Assembly: GCF_024138675.1 (NCBI RefSeq)
Contig: NZ_CP090959.1
Coordinates: 1,829,501 to 1,893,500 of the forward strand
From: Simiduia sp. 21SJ11W-1
Lineage (GTDB): Bacteria; Pseudomonadota; Gammaproteobacteria; Pseudomonadales; Cellvibrionaceae
DNA: 64,000 bases
Direction: 5' to 3'
In this document: piece by piece, positions 55,973 to 64,000 of the stretch
Layout of the letters: each line of letters opens with the position of its first letter
Numbering within the stretch: the stretch's first letter is position 1
Translations under genes and position numbers: made by a program
The notes under the pieces: model-generated
What the model was told of the DNA's origin: nothing
The model's input: the letters and a program-made list of their open reading frames with translations, nothing else
Databases searched by the model: none

Positions 55973-56680
55973 ATGCAAAACGCCAACACCCAATCCCCCA
56001 TTATTGTTGCCCTGGATTACCCCAACGCCTCTGAGGCGCTTGCCATGGCAGACAAACTAGACCCATCCCTTTGCCGGGCCAAGGTGGGCAAAGAGCTCTT
56101 TACCGCAGAGGGGCCGGCGCTTGTTAGGCAATTGGTTGCCCGCGGGTTTGATGTGTTTCTGGATCTGAAATTTCATGACATTCCCAACACCGTAGCCAAA
56201 GCCGTGGCGGTTGCCGCAGACTTGGGTGTGTGGATGGTAAATGTACACGCATCGGGCGGCGCTAACATGATGGCGCAAGCCAAAGCCGCATTAGCGCCGT
56301 TTGGGGCAGACGCGCCTTTGTTAATTGCAGTAACTGTGCTTACCTCAACAGAGCCAGATTCGCTGGGGGAGATAGGCGTGCAAGGCACGCTGGATGAACA
56401 GGTGGTACGCTTGGCCTGTTTAGCGGAATCGGCGGGTTTGGATGGCGTGGTTTGTTCTGCAAAAGAGGCAGTGCTTTTGCGCCAAAATACCGGGGCTGGT
56501 TTTAATTTGGTCACCCCGGGTATTCGCCCGGCAGGTAGTGCAAAAAATGATCAGGTGCGCATTATGACGCCGCCAGAGGCAGTGAGCGCGGGGGTTAACT
56601 ACATGGTAATAGGTCGCCCGATTACCCAGGCGCAAGATCCATCGGCTGCACTTGCAGGCATTTTACAATCTATTGCTTAG
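55973..56680 (+). CDS. pyrF: Orotidine-5'-phosphate decarboxylase
   Basis: 235 residues, TIM barrel. Catalytic D64-x-K66-x-x-D69 in [20 protein letters not shown] and the phosphate site TPGIRP. Last step of UMP synthesis. ATG start. Often found beside lapB in gammaproteobacteria, as here. Confidence 0.96.
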   Translation: MQNANTQSPIIVALDYPNASEALAMADKLDPSLCRAKVGKELFTAEGPALVRQLVARGFDVFLDLKFHDIPNTVAKAVAVAADLGVWMVNVHASGGANMMAQAKAALAPFGADAPLLIAVTVLTSTEPDSLGEIGVQGTLDEQVVRLACLAESAGLDGVVCSAKEAVLLRQNTGAGFNLVTPGIRPAGSAKNDQVRIMTPPEAVSAGVNYMVIGRPITQAQDPSAALAGILQSIA

Positions 56681-56726
56681 CAATCTTTCAGAACTAAACC
56701 AACAAGCATAGTCATATTCCTAATTC

Positions 56727-56760
56727 GCAGGTTAGCCCTAGAGACTAACCTGCTGATTTT
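56727..56760 (+). terminator. Terminator after pyrF
   Basis: Perfect 9-bp stem GCAGGTTAG/CTAACCTGC with a 9-base loop, then TGATTTT. Confidence 0.75.
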
Positions 56761-56781
56761 ACGTATAATTCCGCCACATTT

Positions 56782-56811
56782 TTGACATATGCTGGCACTA
56801 GCGTGCAAAAT
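56782..56811 (+). promoter_or_regulatory. Probable sigma-70 promoter of cysD
   Basis: TTGACA (56782-56787), 18 bases, CAAAAT (56806-56811), just after the pyrF terminator and ~37 bases before cysD. A separate TATAAT at 56764-56769 has no good -35. Cys genes usually need CysB; no site can be named. Confidence 0.45.
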
Positions 56812-56847
56812 GCGCGCACCAGCAAGGACAGCGGTATTACGACCTCT

Positions 56848-57762
56848 ATGACTTCCAAATATCAACTCACTCACCTGCAGCAGCTTGAAGCTGAAAGCAT
56901 CCACATTATTCGTGAAGTAGCCGCCGAGTTTGATAACCCGGTGATGCTCTATTCGGTAGGTAAAGATTCCGCCGTCATGATGCACCTCACCATGAAGGCC
57001 TTCTACCCCGGTAAACCACCGTTTCCGCTCATGCATGTTGATACCACCTGGAAATTCAAAGAGATGATTGAGTTCCGGGATAACCTGGTTAAAAAAGAGC
57101 TGGGTTGGGATCTTATCGTTCACATTAACGAAGAAGGTGTGAAGCAGGGCGTGGGCCCATTTACCCACGGCAGTGCCAAACACACAGACATCATGAAAAC
57201 CCAAGCGCTCAAGCAAGCGCTTACCAAGCACGGGTTTGATGCAGCCTTTGGCGGCGCAAGGCGCGATGAAGAAAAATCCCGCGCAAAAGAGCGCGTGTAT
57301 TCCTTCCGCGATAAATACCACCGGTGGGACCCAAAGAACCAGCGCCCCGAATTGTGGAACATCTACAACGGCCGGGTAGATAAGGGCGAGAGCATCCGCG
57401 TATTCCCATTATCAAACTGGACAGAGCTGGACATCTGGCAATACATCCACCTGGAAGGTATTCCCATTGTGCCCCTGTACTTTGCCGCCAAGCGCCCAGT
57501 GGTTGAAAAAGATGGCGTGATGATCATGGTAGATGACGAGCGCATGCCCATCGGCCCGGAAGATAAAGTAGAAGAAAAGATGGTGCGCTTCCGTACTTTA
57601 GGCTGCTACCCGCTCACCGGCGCCGTAGAGTCACAAGCCACCACCTTGCCCGAAATCATTCAGGAAATGCTGCTAACCAAAACCAGCGAACGCCAGGGCC
57701 GGGTAATCGACAGCGACAGCTCCGGCAGCATGGAAAAGAAAAAACAGGAAGGATATTTTTAA
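56848..57762 (+). CDS. cysD: Sulfate adenylyltransferase subunit CysD
   Basis: 304 residues. PP-loop [28 protein letters not shown] and [13 protein letters not shown]. With the GTPase CysN it makes APS from ATP and sulfate. I chose ATG 56848 ([10 protein letters not shown]), the family start; an earlier in-frame start at 56782 falls on the -35 box. cysN normally follows at once but lies 550 bases on. Confidence 0.95.
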   Translation: MTSKYQLTHLQQLEAESIHIIREVAAEFDNPVMLYSVGKDSAVMMHLTMKAFYPGKPPFPLMHVDTTWKFKEMIEFRDNLVKKELGWDLIVHINEEGVKQGVGPFTHGSAKHTDIMKTQALKQALTKHGFDAAFGGARRDEEKSRAKERVYSFRDKYHRWDPKNQRPELWNIYNGRVDKGESIRVFPLSNWTELDIWQYIHLEGIPIVPLYFAAKRPVVEKDGVMIMVDDERMPIGPEDKVEEKMVRFRTLGCYPLTGAVESQATTLPEIIQEMLLTKTSERQGRVIDSDSSGSMEKKKQEGYF

Positions 57763-57777
57763 CGCGAAGCGTTAATA

Positions 57778-57857
57778 AGCTTACAGGAAAAGGAGTTTAC
57801 AGCTAACAGGACAAGCGAATGCGCTTCCTTTTAGCTGTCAACTGTACGCTGTAAACT
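57778..57857. repeat. Left palindromic end of the cysDN cassette
   Basis: Nested inverted repeats with a central hairpin AAGCG-AATG-CGCTT and outer arms AGTTTACAGC/GCTGTAAACT. 57786-57803 matches 51222-51239 exactly in reverse complement. Confidence 0.85.
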
Positions 57858-57876
57858 TTAATAACAAGGAAGTTTT

Positions 57877-58218
57877 ATGAAGTTTGAAACCTTAGAGGTA
57901 TGGAAGAGAAGCGCAAATCTGGCCTCGCAAGTTTATGTTGAGCTAGCGCAACTGAAAGATTACGGGTTTAAAGATCAGATAACCCGTTCCTGCTTGTCTA
58001 TATCCAGCAATATTGCAGAAGGCTGGGAGCGCGATAGCAGTAAAGAGAAGTGCAGGTTCCTCAATATAGCAAAAGGTTCAGCGGCTGAATTTATTTCCCA
58101 AACCTATATTGGGCGCAAAATCAAATACATTCCGGGTGATGCAGGTAAGCATTGGCAGCAAGAAGCTAAGGAAATAGCTGCAATGATCGCGTCTCTCTCA
58201 ATGAAATTAGACCATTAA
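57877..58218 (+). CDS. Four-helix-bundle protein (23S rRNA intervening-sequence protein family)
   Basis: 113 residues. The family signature DQITRSCLSISSNIAEGWER and KCRFLNIAKGSAAE is clear. Such proteins are encoded in intervening sequences of 23S rRNA in Leptospira and others, and relatives act with diversity-generating retroelements; the role of free-standing copies is unknown. ATG with AAGGAAG 5 bases upstream. The last third departs from the usual helix-4 pattern (YIGRKIKYIPGDAGKHWQQEAKE), so the copy may be partly degenerate. It lies inside a repeat-bounded cassette. Confidence 0.88.
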   Translation: MKFETLEVWKRSANLASQVYVELAQLKDYGFKDQITRSCLSISSNIAEGWERDSSKEKCRFLNIAKGSAAEFISQTYIGRKIKYIPGDAGKHWQQEAKEIAAMIASLSMKLDH

Positions 58219-58270
58219 ATTACGGAGGAGCAGCAGTACATAAACGCAAATGGGTAAGTGGTTGTTTTTG

Positions 58271-58304
58271 CCTTTCCTGTAAGCTGTAAACTGTAAGCTG
58301 TTAA
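58271..58304. repeat. Right end of the cysDN cassette with 7-bp tandem repeats
   Basis: CTGTAAG, CTGTAAA, CTGTAAG, CTGTTAA in tandem (58277-58304), ending 8 bases before the cysN ATG. The first 15 bases mirror the left end. Confidence 0.85.
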
Positions 58305-58312
58305 CTAATTTT

Positions 58313-59722
58313 ATGTCCCACCAGTCAAACCTAATCGCAGAAGACATCAACGCCTACCTAGAGCAACATGAAAACAAAGAAATGTTGCGCTTTATTACCT
58401 GTGGCAGTGTAGACGATGGTAAATCAACACTCATTGGCCGCCTGCTGCACGATTCAAAAATGATTTTTGAAGACCAGCTGGCTGCAATCGAGAAAGATTC
58501 CACCAAGCATGGCACCACCGGCGAAAAAATAGACCTCGCATTATTGGTAGATGGCCTGCAGGCAGAGCGGGAGCAGGGCATTACCATTGATGTAGCCTAC
58601 CGCTACTTCTCAACTGAAAAACGCAAATTCATTATTGCAGATACCCCCGGCCACGAGCAGTACACCCGCAACATGGTAACCGGTGCGTCAACGGCAGATT
58701 TGGCCATCATCTTGATTGATGCCCGCTACGGCGTGCAAACCCAAACCCGCCGCCACAGCTACATTGCTTCACTGCTGGGTATCAAACACATTGTTGTGGC
58801 CATTAACAAAATGGATTTGCTTGGTTTCTCTGAAGAAAAGTTTGAGTCCATCAAAGCAGATTACCTAAAGCTTGCAGAAAAGCTGGGCATGCAAGATGTG
58901 TATTTTGTGCCCATTTCAGCGCTAGATGGCGACAACGTTGTAGATAGAAGCACCCGCGCCAATTGGTACCAGGGCCAAACGCTCATGGAAATACTGGAAA
59001 GCGCACCCATCGCAGAAGATCGCAACCTTTCAGATTTCCGCTTCCCTGTGCAGTATGTAAACCGCCCCAATCTCGACTTCAGAGGCTTCTGCGGCACGGT
59101 TGTATCTGGCGTGGTGGCAAAAGGCGATGAAATTAAAGTATTGCCAAGCGGTAAAACCAGCAAGGTAAAAGCCATAGTTACCGCAGATGGCGAGCTGGAT
59201 GAAGCCTTTGTAGATCAATCGGTAACCCTTACCCTTACAGATGAAATAGACATTAGCCGTGGCGACATGTTGGTAAAAGCGGTAGATCAAGTAGTGGCCG
59301 CAAATGCCATGAACGCCCACTTGGTGTGGATGGCCGAAGCCCCGCTAGATACCACAAAAGAATACCTCTTCAAATTTGCCGGCAAAACCGTATCCGGCCA
59401 TGTTAACGCTATTGAGCATCGCATAGATGTAAACACCCAAAACAAAGAAACGGTAGAAAACCTGGCCCTTAACGACATCGCCAAGGTAAATCTGGAATTA
59501 AGCCAGCATGTAGTGGTAGACCCATACAGCCAAAACCGCGCCACCGGTGCCTTCATTGTTATAGATAGGCTAACCAATGTAACAGTGGGTGCCGGCATGG
59601 TAGAAAGCGCTACAGAGCACAAAGGGGTAGGGAAGGCAGGCAAATACAGCGAGTTTGAAAAAGAACTCAATGCACTGGTAAGAAAGCATTTCCCCCATTG
59701 GGGCGCTAAACGAATAGACTGA
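58313..59722 (+). CDS. cysN: Sulfate adenylyltransferase GTPase subunit CysN
   Basis: 469 residues, EF-Tu-like GTPase. G1 GSVDDGKST (31-39), G3 [13 protein letters not shown]4 NKMD, then beta-barrel domains. No fused APS kinase at the C-terminus. ATG 58313 has no recognisable ribosome site, because the cassette end lies directly upstream; this is odd for a pathway enzyme. The rfb genes begin 22 bases later with no terminator between. Confidence 0.95.
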   Translation: MSHQSNLIAEDINAYLEQHENKEMLRFITCGSVDDGKSTLIGRLLHDSKMIFEDQLAAIEKDSTKHGTTGEKIDLALLVDGLQAEREQGITIDVAYRYFSTEKRKFIIADTPGHEQYTRNMVTGASTADLAIILIDARYGVQTQTRRHSYIASLLGIKHIVVAINKMDLLGFSEEKFESIKADYLKLAEKLGMQDVYFVPISALDGDNVVDRSTRANWYQGQTLMEILESAPIAEDRNLSDFRFPVQYVNRPNLDFRGFCGTVVSGVVAKGDEIKVLPSGKTSKVKAIVTADGELDEAFVDQSVTLTLTDEIDISRGDMLVKAVDQVVAANAMNAHLVWMAEAPLDTTKEYLFKFAGKTVSGHVNAIEHRIDVNTQNKETVENLALNDIAKVNLELSQHVVVDPYSQNRATGAFIVIDRLTNVTVGAGMVESATEHKGVGKAGKYSEFEKELNALVRKHFPHWGAKRID

Positions 59723-59744
59723 AAAATACTTTTAGGATTGCAAA

Positions 59745-60815
59745 ATGAAAATACTCGTTACGGGTGGGGCTGGCTTTATAGGTTCGGCTGTGGTTCGCCA
59801 CATTATAAACAATACCGGAGATAGTGTTGTAAATGTAGATAAACTGACCTATGCCGGGAATTTGGAGTCGTTGCTATCTGTATCCGACAGCGAGCGTTAC
59901 TTTTTTGAACGAGTGGATATTTGTGACGCGGAAGAGTTATATAGAGTGTTTACTGATCATAAGCCTGATGCGGTAATGCACTTAGCTGCAGAAAGTCATG
60001 TTGATCGCTCTATAGATGGCCCTGCAGAATTTATACAGACGAATATCGTTGGCACATTCAATATGTTGAATGTTGCAAAAAAATACTGGCGGTCATTGTC
60101 GGAACAAAAGCAAAGCTATTTTAGATTCCACCATGTATCTACTGATGAGGTTTACGGCGATCTTGGCGGGCCTGAAGATTTTTTCAGGGAGGATACACCG
60201 TATGATCCGAGCTCACCTTATTCAGCATCTAAGGCTGCATCTGATCATTTGGTTAGAGCATGGCGTAGGACTTATGGCTTGCCTACCATTGTTACTAATT
60301 GCTCCAATAACTATGGGCCGTACCATTTTCCAGAGAAGCTTATCCCGCTCGTTATAATGAATGCGCTCGCCCAAAAACCATTGCCGGTATACGGTAAAGG
60401 TGATCAAGTGCGTGATTGGCTGTATGTAGAGGACCACGCCAGAGCTTTGTATAAGGTGCTAAAACAAGGGCTTGTCGGCGAGACCTACAATATCGGCGGT
60501 CATAACGAACGGCAGAATATACAGGTTGTGCATGAAATTTGTCGGATTTTGGATGAGGTCAGACCTCTGGATCGCAAGTCTGATATTAAATCTTATAGTG
60601 AGCTTGTGACATTTGTTAAGGATCGGCCCGGTCATGATATTCGTTACGCGATTGATGCATCTAAAATCGAGAGTGAGTTAGAATGGTTGCCTGAAGAGAC
60701 CTTTGAAACTGGTATTCGCAAAACTGTTTTATGGTATCTAGAGAATCAAATGTGGGCGCAGAACGTTATTGATGGTTCATACCGCGAGTGGATCGAAAGG
60801 CAGTACGAAGCATGA
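59745..60815 (+). CDS. rfbB: dTDP-glucose 4,6-dehydratase
   Basis: 356 residues, extended [26 protein letters not shown], catalytic YSASK, and [17 protein letters not shown]. Second step of dTDP-L-rhamnose synthesis. ATG after TTTTAGGA. From here on the DNA is visibly richer in A+T than upstream, as is common for O-antigen loci gained by transfer. Overlaps rfbD by 4 bases. Confidence 0.96.
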   Translation: MKILVTGGAGFIGSAVVRHIINNTGDSVVNVDKLTYAGNLESLLSVSDSERYFFERVDICDAEELYRVFTDHKPDAVMHLAAESHVDRSIDGPAEFIQTNIVGTFNMLNVAKKYWRSLSEQKQSYFRFHHVSTDEVYGDLGGPEDFFREDTPYDPSSPYSASKAASDHLVRAWRRTYGLPTIVTNCSNNYGPYHFPEKLIPLVIMNALAQKPLPVYGKGDQVRDWLYVEDHARALYKVLKQGLVGETYNIGGHNERQNIQVVHEICRILDEVRPLDRKSDIKSYSELVTFVKDRPGHDIRYAIDASKIESELEWLPEETFETGIRKTVLWYLENQMWAQNVIDGSYREWIERQYEA

Positions 60816-61714
60816 AAATATTACTACTCGGATGTAATGGGCAGGTGGGCTGGGAGTTGCAGCGATCATTAGCACCGCTTGGCGAAATCATTGCCTGGGG
60901 CAGAGAAGAGCTAAATTTCTCCGATCTTACATCAGTCAATGAAAAGCTAGCTAGTTTGACTCCTGATTTAATCGTCAATGCTGCAGCCTACACTGCAGTA
61001 GACCAAGCGGAGACCGATATAGAGCTGGCGCGTTTGGTCAACTCAGATGCTGTAAGGTTGCTCGCCGATAGAGCGCTGGAGCTTGGGATTTGGTTGATAC
61101 ATTATTCAACAGATTATGTGTTTGATGGTCAAAAAAAATCCGCTTATGAAGAAAGTGATATAACTTCGCCCCAAAGCATTTATGGGAAAACAAAGCGTGC
61201 TGGAGAGGTGGCTATTCAATCTAGTGGGTGTAAACATCTAATTTTTCGTACTAGTTGGGTGTACGCACGCCGTGGGGGAAATTTTGCTAAAACTATGTTA
61301 AAGCTGGCGTCAGAGCGAGATTCATTAAAGGTTGTTTCGGATCAGGTTGGTGCGCCTACGTCTGCCGAGCTGATCGCTGATGTTACTGCTTTGTGTATAG
61401 TAAAAATTTTTCAAGATCAAAATGCAGCCACGTCGCTTTCTGGCGTATATCATCTTGCTGCGAAAGGTGAGGTAAGCTGGTATCAGTATGCGCAGTTTGT
61501 ATTAGAAAAGGCCGAAGAGTGCACTGTCGCGCTTAAAGTGAATTCTGCCGAGGTCCAGGCTATTGCAACTGCGGATTATCCAGTTCCTGCCAAGAGGCCA
61601 GCTAATTCGAAGCTGAGCACCCAAAAATTATCTGAGGCTTTTCGTTTAGATATGCCAGACTGGCAGCACCACATGCAGCGTTTTTTGTCAGAACACCTAT
61701 CTCACTACAAGTAA
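60812..61714 (+). CDS. rfbD: dTDP-4-dehydrorhamnose reductase
   Basis: 300 residues. [23 protein letters not shown], catalytic [16 protein letters not shown]. Final step of dTDP-L-rhamnose synthesis. ATG 60812 overlaps the rfbB stop (ATGA); a longer start inside rfbB is less likely. Confidence 0.94.
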   Translation: MKILLLGCNGQVGWELQRSLAPLGEIIAWGREELNFSDLTSVNEKLASLTPDLIVNAAAYTAVDQAETDIELARLVNSDAVRLLADRALELGIWLIHYSTDYVFDGQKKSAYEESDITSPQSIYGKTKRAGEVAIQSSGCKHLIFRTSWVYARRGGNFAKTMLKLASERDSLKVVSDQVGAPTSAELIADVTALCIVKIFQDQNAATSLSGVYHLAAKGEVSWYQYAQFVLEKAEECTVALKVNSAEVQAIATADYPVPAKRPANSKLSTQKLSEAFRLDMPDWQHHMQRFLSEHLSHYK

Positions 61715-61726
61715 AAGGTTATTCAA

Positions 61727-62608
61727 ATGGAACGAAAAGGAATTATCCTAGCGGGAGGGTCGGGCACTCGGCTGCATCCCGCAACACTAGCTATTTCGAA
61801 GCAATTGCTGCCGGTGTTCGATAAGCCTATGATCTACTATCCATTAAGTACGTTAATGCTTGCTGGTATTAGAGATATATTAATTATTTCTACGCCTCAT
61901 GACACGCCACGTTTCGAACAGCTTCTTGGTACAGGGGAGAAGTGGGGGATTAATCTTTCATATGCAGTACAAGCCTCTCCTGATGGTTTAGCTCAAGCAT
62001 TTATAATCGGTGAAAGCTTCCTCGGAAATAGCTCCTCTGTATTGGTGTTGGGGGACAACATATATCACGGACACCATTTCGACAGTCTTTTGGCTAATGC
62101 GTCTCAAAAGAAAAGAGGGGCTAGTGTGTTCGCTTATCACGTACATGATCCAGAGAGATATGGGGTGGTAGAGTTCGACGCAAATGGTAAAGCCATCACT
62201 TTGGAAGAGAAACCAGAAACACCAAAGTCAAGTTATGCCGTAACCGGATTGTATTTTTATGATAATCAGGTTGTTGATATTGCAAAAAGTGTTCAGCCCT
62301 CCCCTCGGGGCGAGCTAGAAATTACGGATATTAACAGGGCATACCTTGAACAGGGGGAGCTTTCCGTAGAGATAATGGGAAGAGGTTACGCATGGTTGGA
62401 TACAGGTACTCACGAATCGCTTCTTGAAGCCAGTCATTTTATAGCAACCCTGGAGCACAGGCAGGGTTTAAAAGTTGCATGCCCCGAAGAAATTGCATTT
62501 AGAATGGGTTGGATATCAAATGAACAGCTGGAAAAGCTAGCTGCGCCACTATTGAAAAATAGCTATGGCAAATATTTGCAAAGACTTTTGATTGAAAAGG
62601 TTTACTAA
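61727..62608 (+). CDS. rfbA: Glucose-1-phosphate thymidylyltransferase
   Basis: 293 residues. [38 protein letters not shown] and [20 protein letters not shown]-type wording. First step of dTDP-rhamnose synthesis. Overlaps rfbC by one base (TAATG). Family size normal. Confidence 0.96.
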   Translation: MERKGIILAGGSGTRLHPATLAISKQLLPVFDKPMIYYPLSTLMLAGIRDILIISTPHDTPRFEQLLGTGEKWGINLSYAVQASPDGLAQAFIIGESFLGNSSSVLVLGDNIYHGHHFDSLLANASQKKRGASVFAYHVHDPERYGVVEFDANGKAITLEEKPETPKSSYAVTGLYFYDNQVVDIAKSVQPSPRGELEITDINRAYLEQGELSVEIMGRGYAWLDTGTHESLLEASHFIATLEHRQGLKVACPEEIAFRMGWISNEQLEKLAAPLLKNSYGKYLQRLLIEKVY

Positions 62609-63156
62609 TGAAAATTTCTGGATTTGAAAACCCCGACCTTTTGCTGGTTGAGCCTGAGGTTTTTGGTGATGAACGAGGTTTTTTTTACGAAAGTTTCAAT
62701 AAAGAAAAATTTGACGCTGCGGTGGGCCGCCCTGTGGAATTTGTTCAGGATAATCACTCGAAGTCCGCAAAGGGGGTGCTGCGTGGATTGCACTATCAAT
62801 TGCCGCCTCACGCACAAGGAAAGCTGGTAAGGGTTGTCAAAGGTGCGGTTTTCGATGTGGCAGTTGATATCAGGCGTTCTTCTCCTTTCTTTGGAAAGTG
62901 GCAGGGCGTAGTTCTTTCTGCTGAAAACAAGAAGCAATTTTGGATTCCGGAAGGATTTGCCCATGGTTTTCTTACGTTGACTGATGATGTTGAATTTCTA
63001 TACAAAACAACCAGCTACTATGCGCCAGAATCAGACAGAAATATTCTCTGGAACGATAGTAATTTAGGTATCGAATGGGGATTAGAAGTTGATCCAGTGC
63101 TGTCATCTAAAGATCAATTCGCAAGCCCTTTTTTGAAGGCGGATTGTTTTGGCTGA
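62608..63156 (+). CDS. rfbC: dTDP-4-dehydrorhamnose 3,5-epimerase
   Basis: 182 residues, cupin fold. DERGFFYESFN, catalytic His in RGLHYQLPPHAQGKLVR, YKTTSYYAPESDR. Third step of the pathway. ATG at the rfbA stop. With rfbB, rfbD and rfbA the rhamnose set is complete. Confidence 0.96.
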   Translation: MKISGFENPDLLLVEPEVFGDERGFFYESFNKEKFDAAVGRPVEFVQDNHSKSAKGVLRGLHYQLPPHAQGKLVRVVKGAVFDVAVDIRRSSPFFGKWQGVVLSAENKKQFWIPEGFAHGFLTLTDDVEFLYKTTSYYAPESDRNILWNDSNLGIEWGLEVDPVLSSKDQFASPFLKADCFG

Positions 63157-63184
63157 CAAGTCAGGCCTTAAAAGGAGTCTTCGG

Positions 63185-63973
63185 TTGATTGAAATATTTA
63201 GAATTGCGCTAAACGATATCGGTGATGGGCTTCGTCGCAAAGATGTCTGGGTTGAGTTGGCTAAAGAAGATATTGGTGATCAACACAAAAAAACGTTGTT
63301 AGGACCACTCTGGCTTTTGGTCAACTACCTCCTATTTGCATGCACATTTATTTACGTGTTTAAGATGGGAGGTGATATTGAAGGTTATACAGTGCATGTT
63401 GCAGTCGGTCTGTTGATTTGGTTGTATATGTCTGAAGTTATCTCGCAAGGTGTAGTATTGTTCGGTAAAGAGCAAAGCTTTATTAAAGGAACTCGATTGC
63501 CTCTTACTGTTTACGTTCTTCGCTTGACGACGCAATCAGTTATTCGTGCAGTGTATGCTTTTGTTGGTTGTATTGCGTTGTTATTTGTTGGTGGTTTTGC
63601 ATTTACAGAAACCTGGTACATATCCATTTTGGGTTTAATTTTGATCATAGTCTCCACACCAGCGGTAGTGTATTTTTTTGCTTTTGTGGGCGCCTTCTTC
63701 CCTGATGTACAGTTTTTGGTTTCAAATATTATGCGGATTGGGATGTTTCTGACACCTGTTTTCTGGGTCTATGATAATGCAGGTGGTATAAGATATTTGC
63801 TATATAGTTGGAATCCATTCACGTATTATATTGAGCTTGTAAGGGCTCCCTTAATGTCGGCAAGCCCAGACTGGCTTGTGTTGACAAAGTGTATTGGGAT
63901 GTCAGTAGTGTTTTGGCTTGTTGCGTTTTTACTTTTGGGTACTCTTAAAAAACGAGTTGCGTTTGTAATCTAA
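63185..63973 (+). CDS. wzm: O-antigen/polysaccharide ABC transporter permease (Wzm type)
   Basis: 262 residues, six membrane helices of the ABC-2 type (LLGPLWLLVNYLLFACTFIYVF near the start; FLTPVFWVYDNAGG; SWNPFTYYIELVRAPL). It exports finished polysaccharide on its lipid carrier with Wzt. I favour a TTG start at 63185, with AAAGGAG 7 bases upstream; a TTG at 63149 inside rfbC would add 12 residues and lacks a ribosome site. Overlaps the next ATG by one base. Confidence 0.88.
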   Translation: MIEIFRIALNDIGDGLRRKDVWVELAKEDIGDQHKKTLLGPLWLLVNYLLFACTFIYVFKMGGDIEGYTVHVAVGLLIWLYMSEVISQGVVLFGKEQSFIKGTRLPLTVYVLRLTTQSVIRAVYAFVGCIALLFVGGFAFTETWYISILGLILIIVSTPAVVYFFAFVGAFFPDVQFLVSNIMRIGMFLTPVFWVYDNAGGIRYLLYSWNPFTYYIELVRAPLMSASPDWLVLTKCIGMSVVFWLVAFLLLGTLKKRVAFVI

Positions 63974-64000
63974 TGGTTCAGATAGTCTGTGAAAATGCAT
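63973..64000 (+). CDS. wzt: Start of probable Wzt-type ABC transporter ATPase, cut by window end
   Basis: ATG overlapping the permease stop (TAATG), then MVQIVCENA before the window ends. The position directly after a Wzm-type permease points to the ATPase partner; nine residues are too few to prove it. Confidence 0.5.

Larger units (their letters stand above)
57778..58304. mobile_element. Repeat-bounded cassette inserted between cysD and cysN
   Basis: The ends are inverted copies: AGCTTACAGGAAAAGG at 57778-57793 and CCTTTCCTGTAAGCT at 58271-58285 (one extra A on the left). Between them is a four-helix-bundle gene. The left end contains a further palindromic set: AGTTTACAGC/GCTGTAAACT (57794-57803, 57848-57857), AAAAGGA/TCCTTTT and AAGCG/CGCTT. 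The right end holds a heptamer CTGTAAR in four tandem copies. No transposase gene is present. Interpretation as a mobile or formerly mobile cassette is inference. Confidence 0.6.

Noticed and set aside
56792-56806. Sigma-54-like TGGCAC...TGC upstream of cysD
   Set aside because: GG-to-GC step is 11 bases, not 12, and the boxes overlap a better sigma-70 match.
57877-58218. Four-helix-bundle gene as part of a diversity-generating retroelement
   Set aside because: No reverse transcriptase, template repeat or variable target gene lies nearby; only the protein family is related.

Overview
The window is a chromosomal segment of a polar-flagellate gammaproteobacterium. The gene order is closest to Pseudomonas and, by recognition of the protein wording, to the marine Cellvibrio/Saccharophagus-type lineages. 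That placement is an inference: no rRNA is present and no search was run. Coding density is very high. I see no tRNA, rRNA or CRISPR array, and no recognisable transposase gene.

Region 1 (1-37.6 kb, all + strand) is a polar-flagellum and chemotaxis supercluster. It opens with the 3' end of the master activator fleQ, then the two-component pair fleS-fleR, then a 63-codon unknown gene. Next come fliEFGHIJ, a phospho-relay/partner-switch trio of HsbA, HsbR and HptB type, and fliK. The switch and export genes fliLMNOPQR-flhB follow, then a membrane-anchored SMP-30-like protein gene, flhA, flhF, fleN, fliA, cheY, cheZ, cheA, cheB, motC, motD, parC, parP, cheW, a DUF2802-type gene and a lipoprotein gene. 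Sigma-54 promoters (GG-N10-GC) can be read ahead of fleS, fliE, fliK, fliL and flhA, with a weaker one ahead of cheW. This matches a FleQ/FleR hierarchy in which the body and export genes are built first, while fliK (hook-length control) and cheW have promoters of their own.

Region 2 (37.7-41.2 kb, - strand) is the operon mtaD-ubiG-mupP-yciK, divergent from gyrA. Region 3 (41.5-55.9 kb, + strand) is the gyrA-pheA-tyrA/aroA-cmk-rpsA-ihfB housekeeping string known from Pseudomonas, but altered. serC and hisC are absent, a stand-alone APS kinase (cysC) sits between pheA and tyrA/aroA, and manB, galU and comEA lie between aroA and cmk. lapA and lapB follow ihfB. Region 4 (56-59.7 kb) holds pyrF and the sulfate adenylyltransferase pair cysD/cysN. 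The pair is split by a small cassette that encodes a four-helix-bundle protein and is bounded by inverted repeats. Part of that repeat recurs as an exact 18-base match between comEA and cmk.

Region 5 (59.7 kb to the end) is the start of a surface-polysaccharide locus: the dTDP-rhamnose genes rfbBDAC, an O-antigen-type ABC permease, and the first codons of its ATPase. By eye these genes are richer in A+T than the rest. manB and galU upstream could supply sugar nucleotides to the same surface. In Pseudomonas aeruginosa the O-antigen locus also follows ihfB, so its position here is conserved.

The observations most worth a second look are these. CheA carries four repeats in its linker that resemble the CheY-docking peptide of FliM and may replace the P2 domain. 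A four-helix-bundle cassette interrupts cysDN. Two sigma-54 promoters (fliL and cheW) overlap the right arm of a hairpin. An SMP-30-like protein gene and the Hsb trio lie inside the flagellar cluster. ParP has an unusually long, repeat-bearing N-terminal region.
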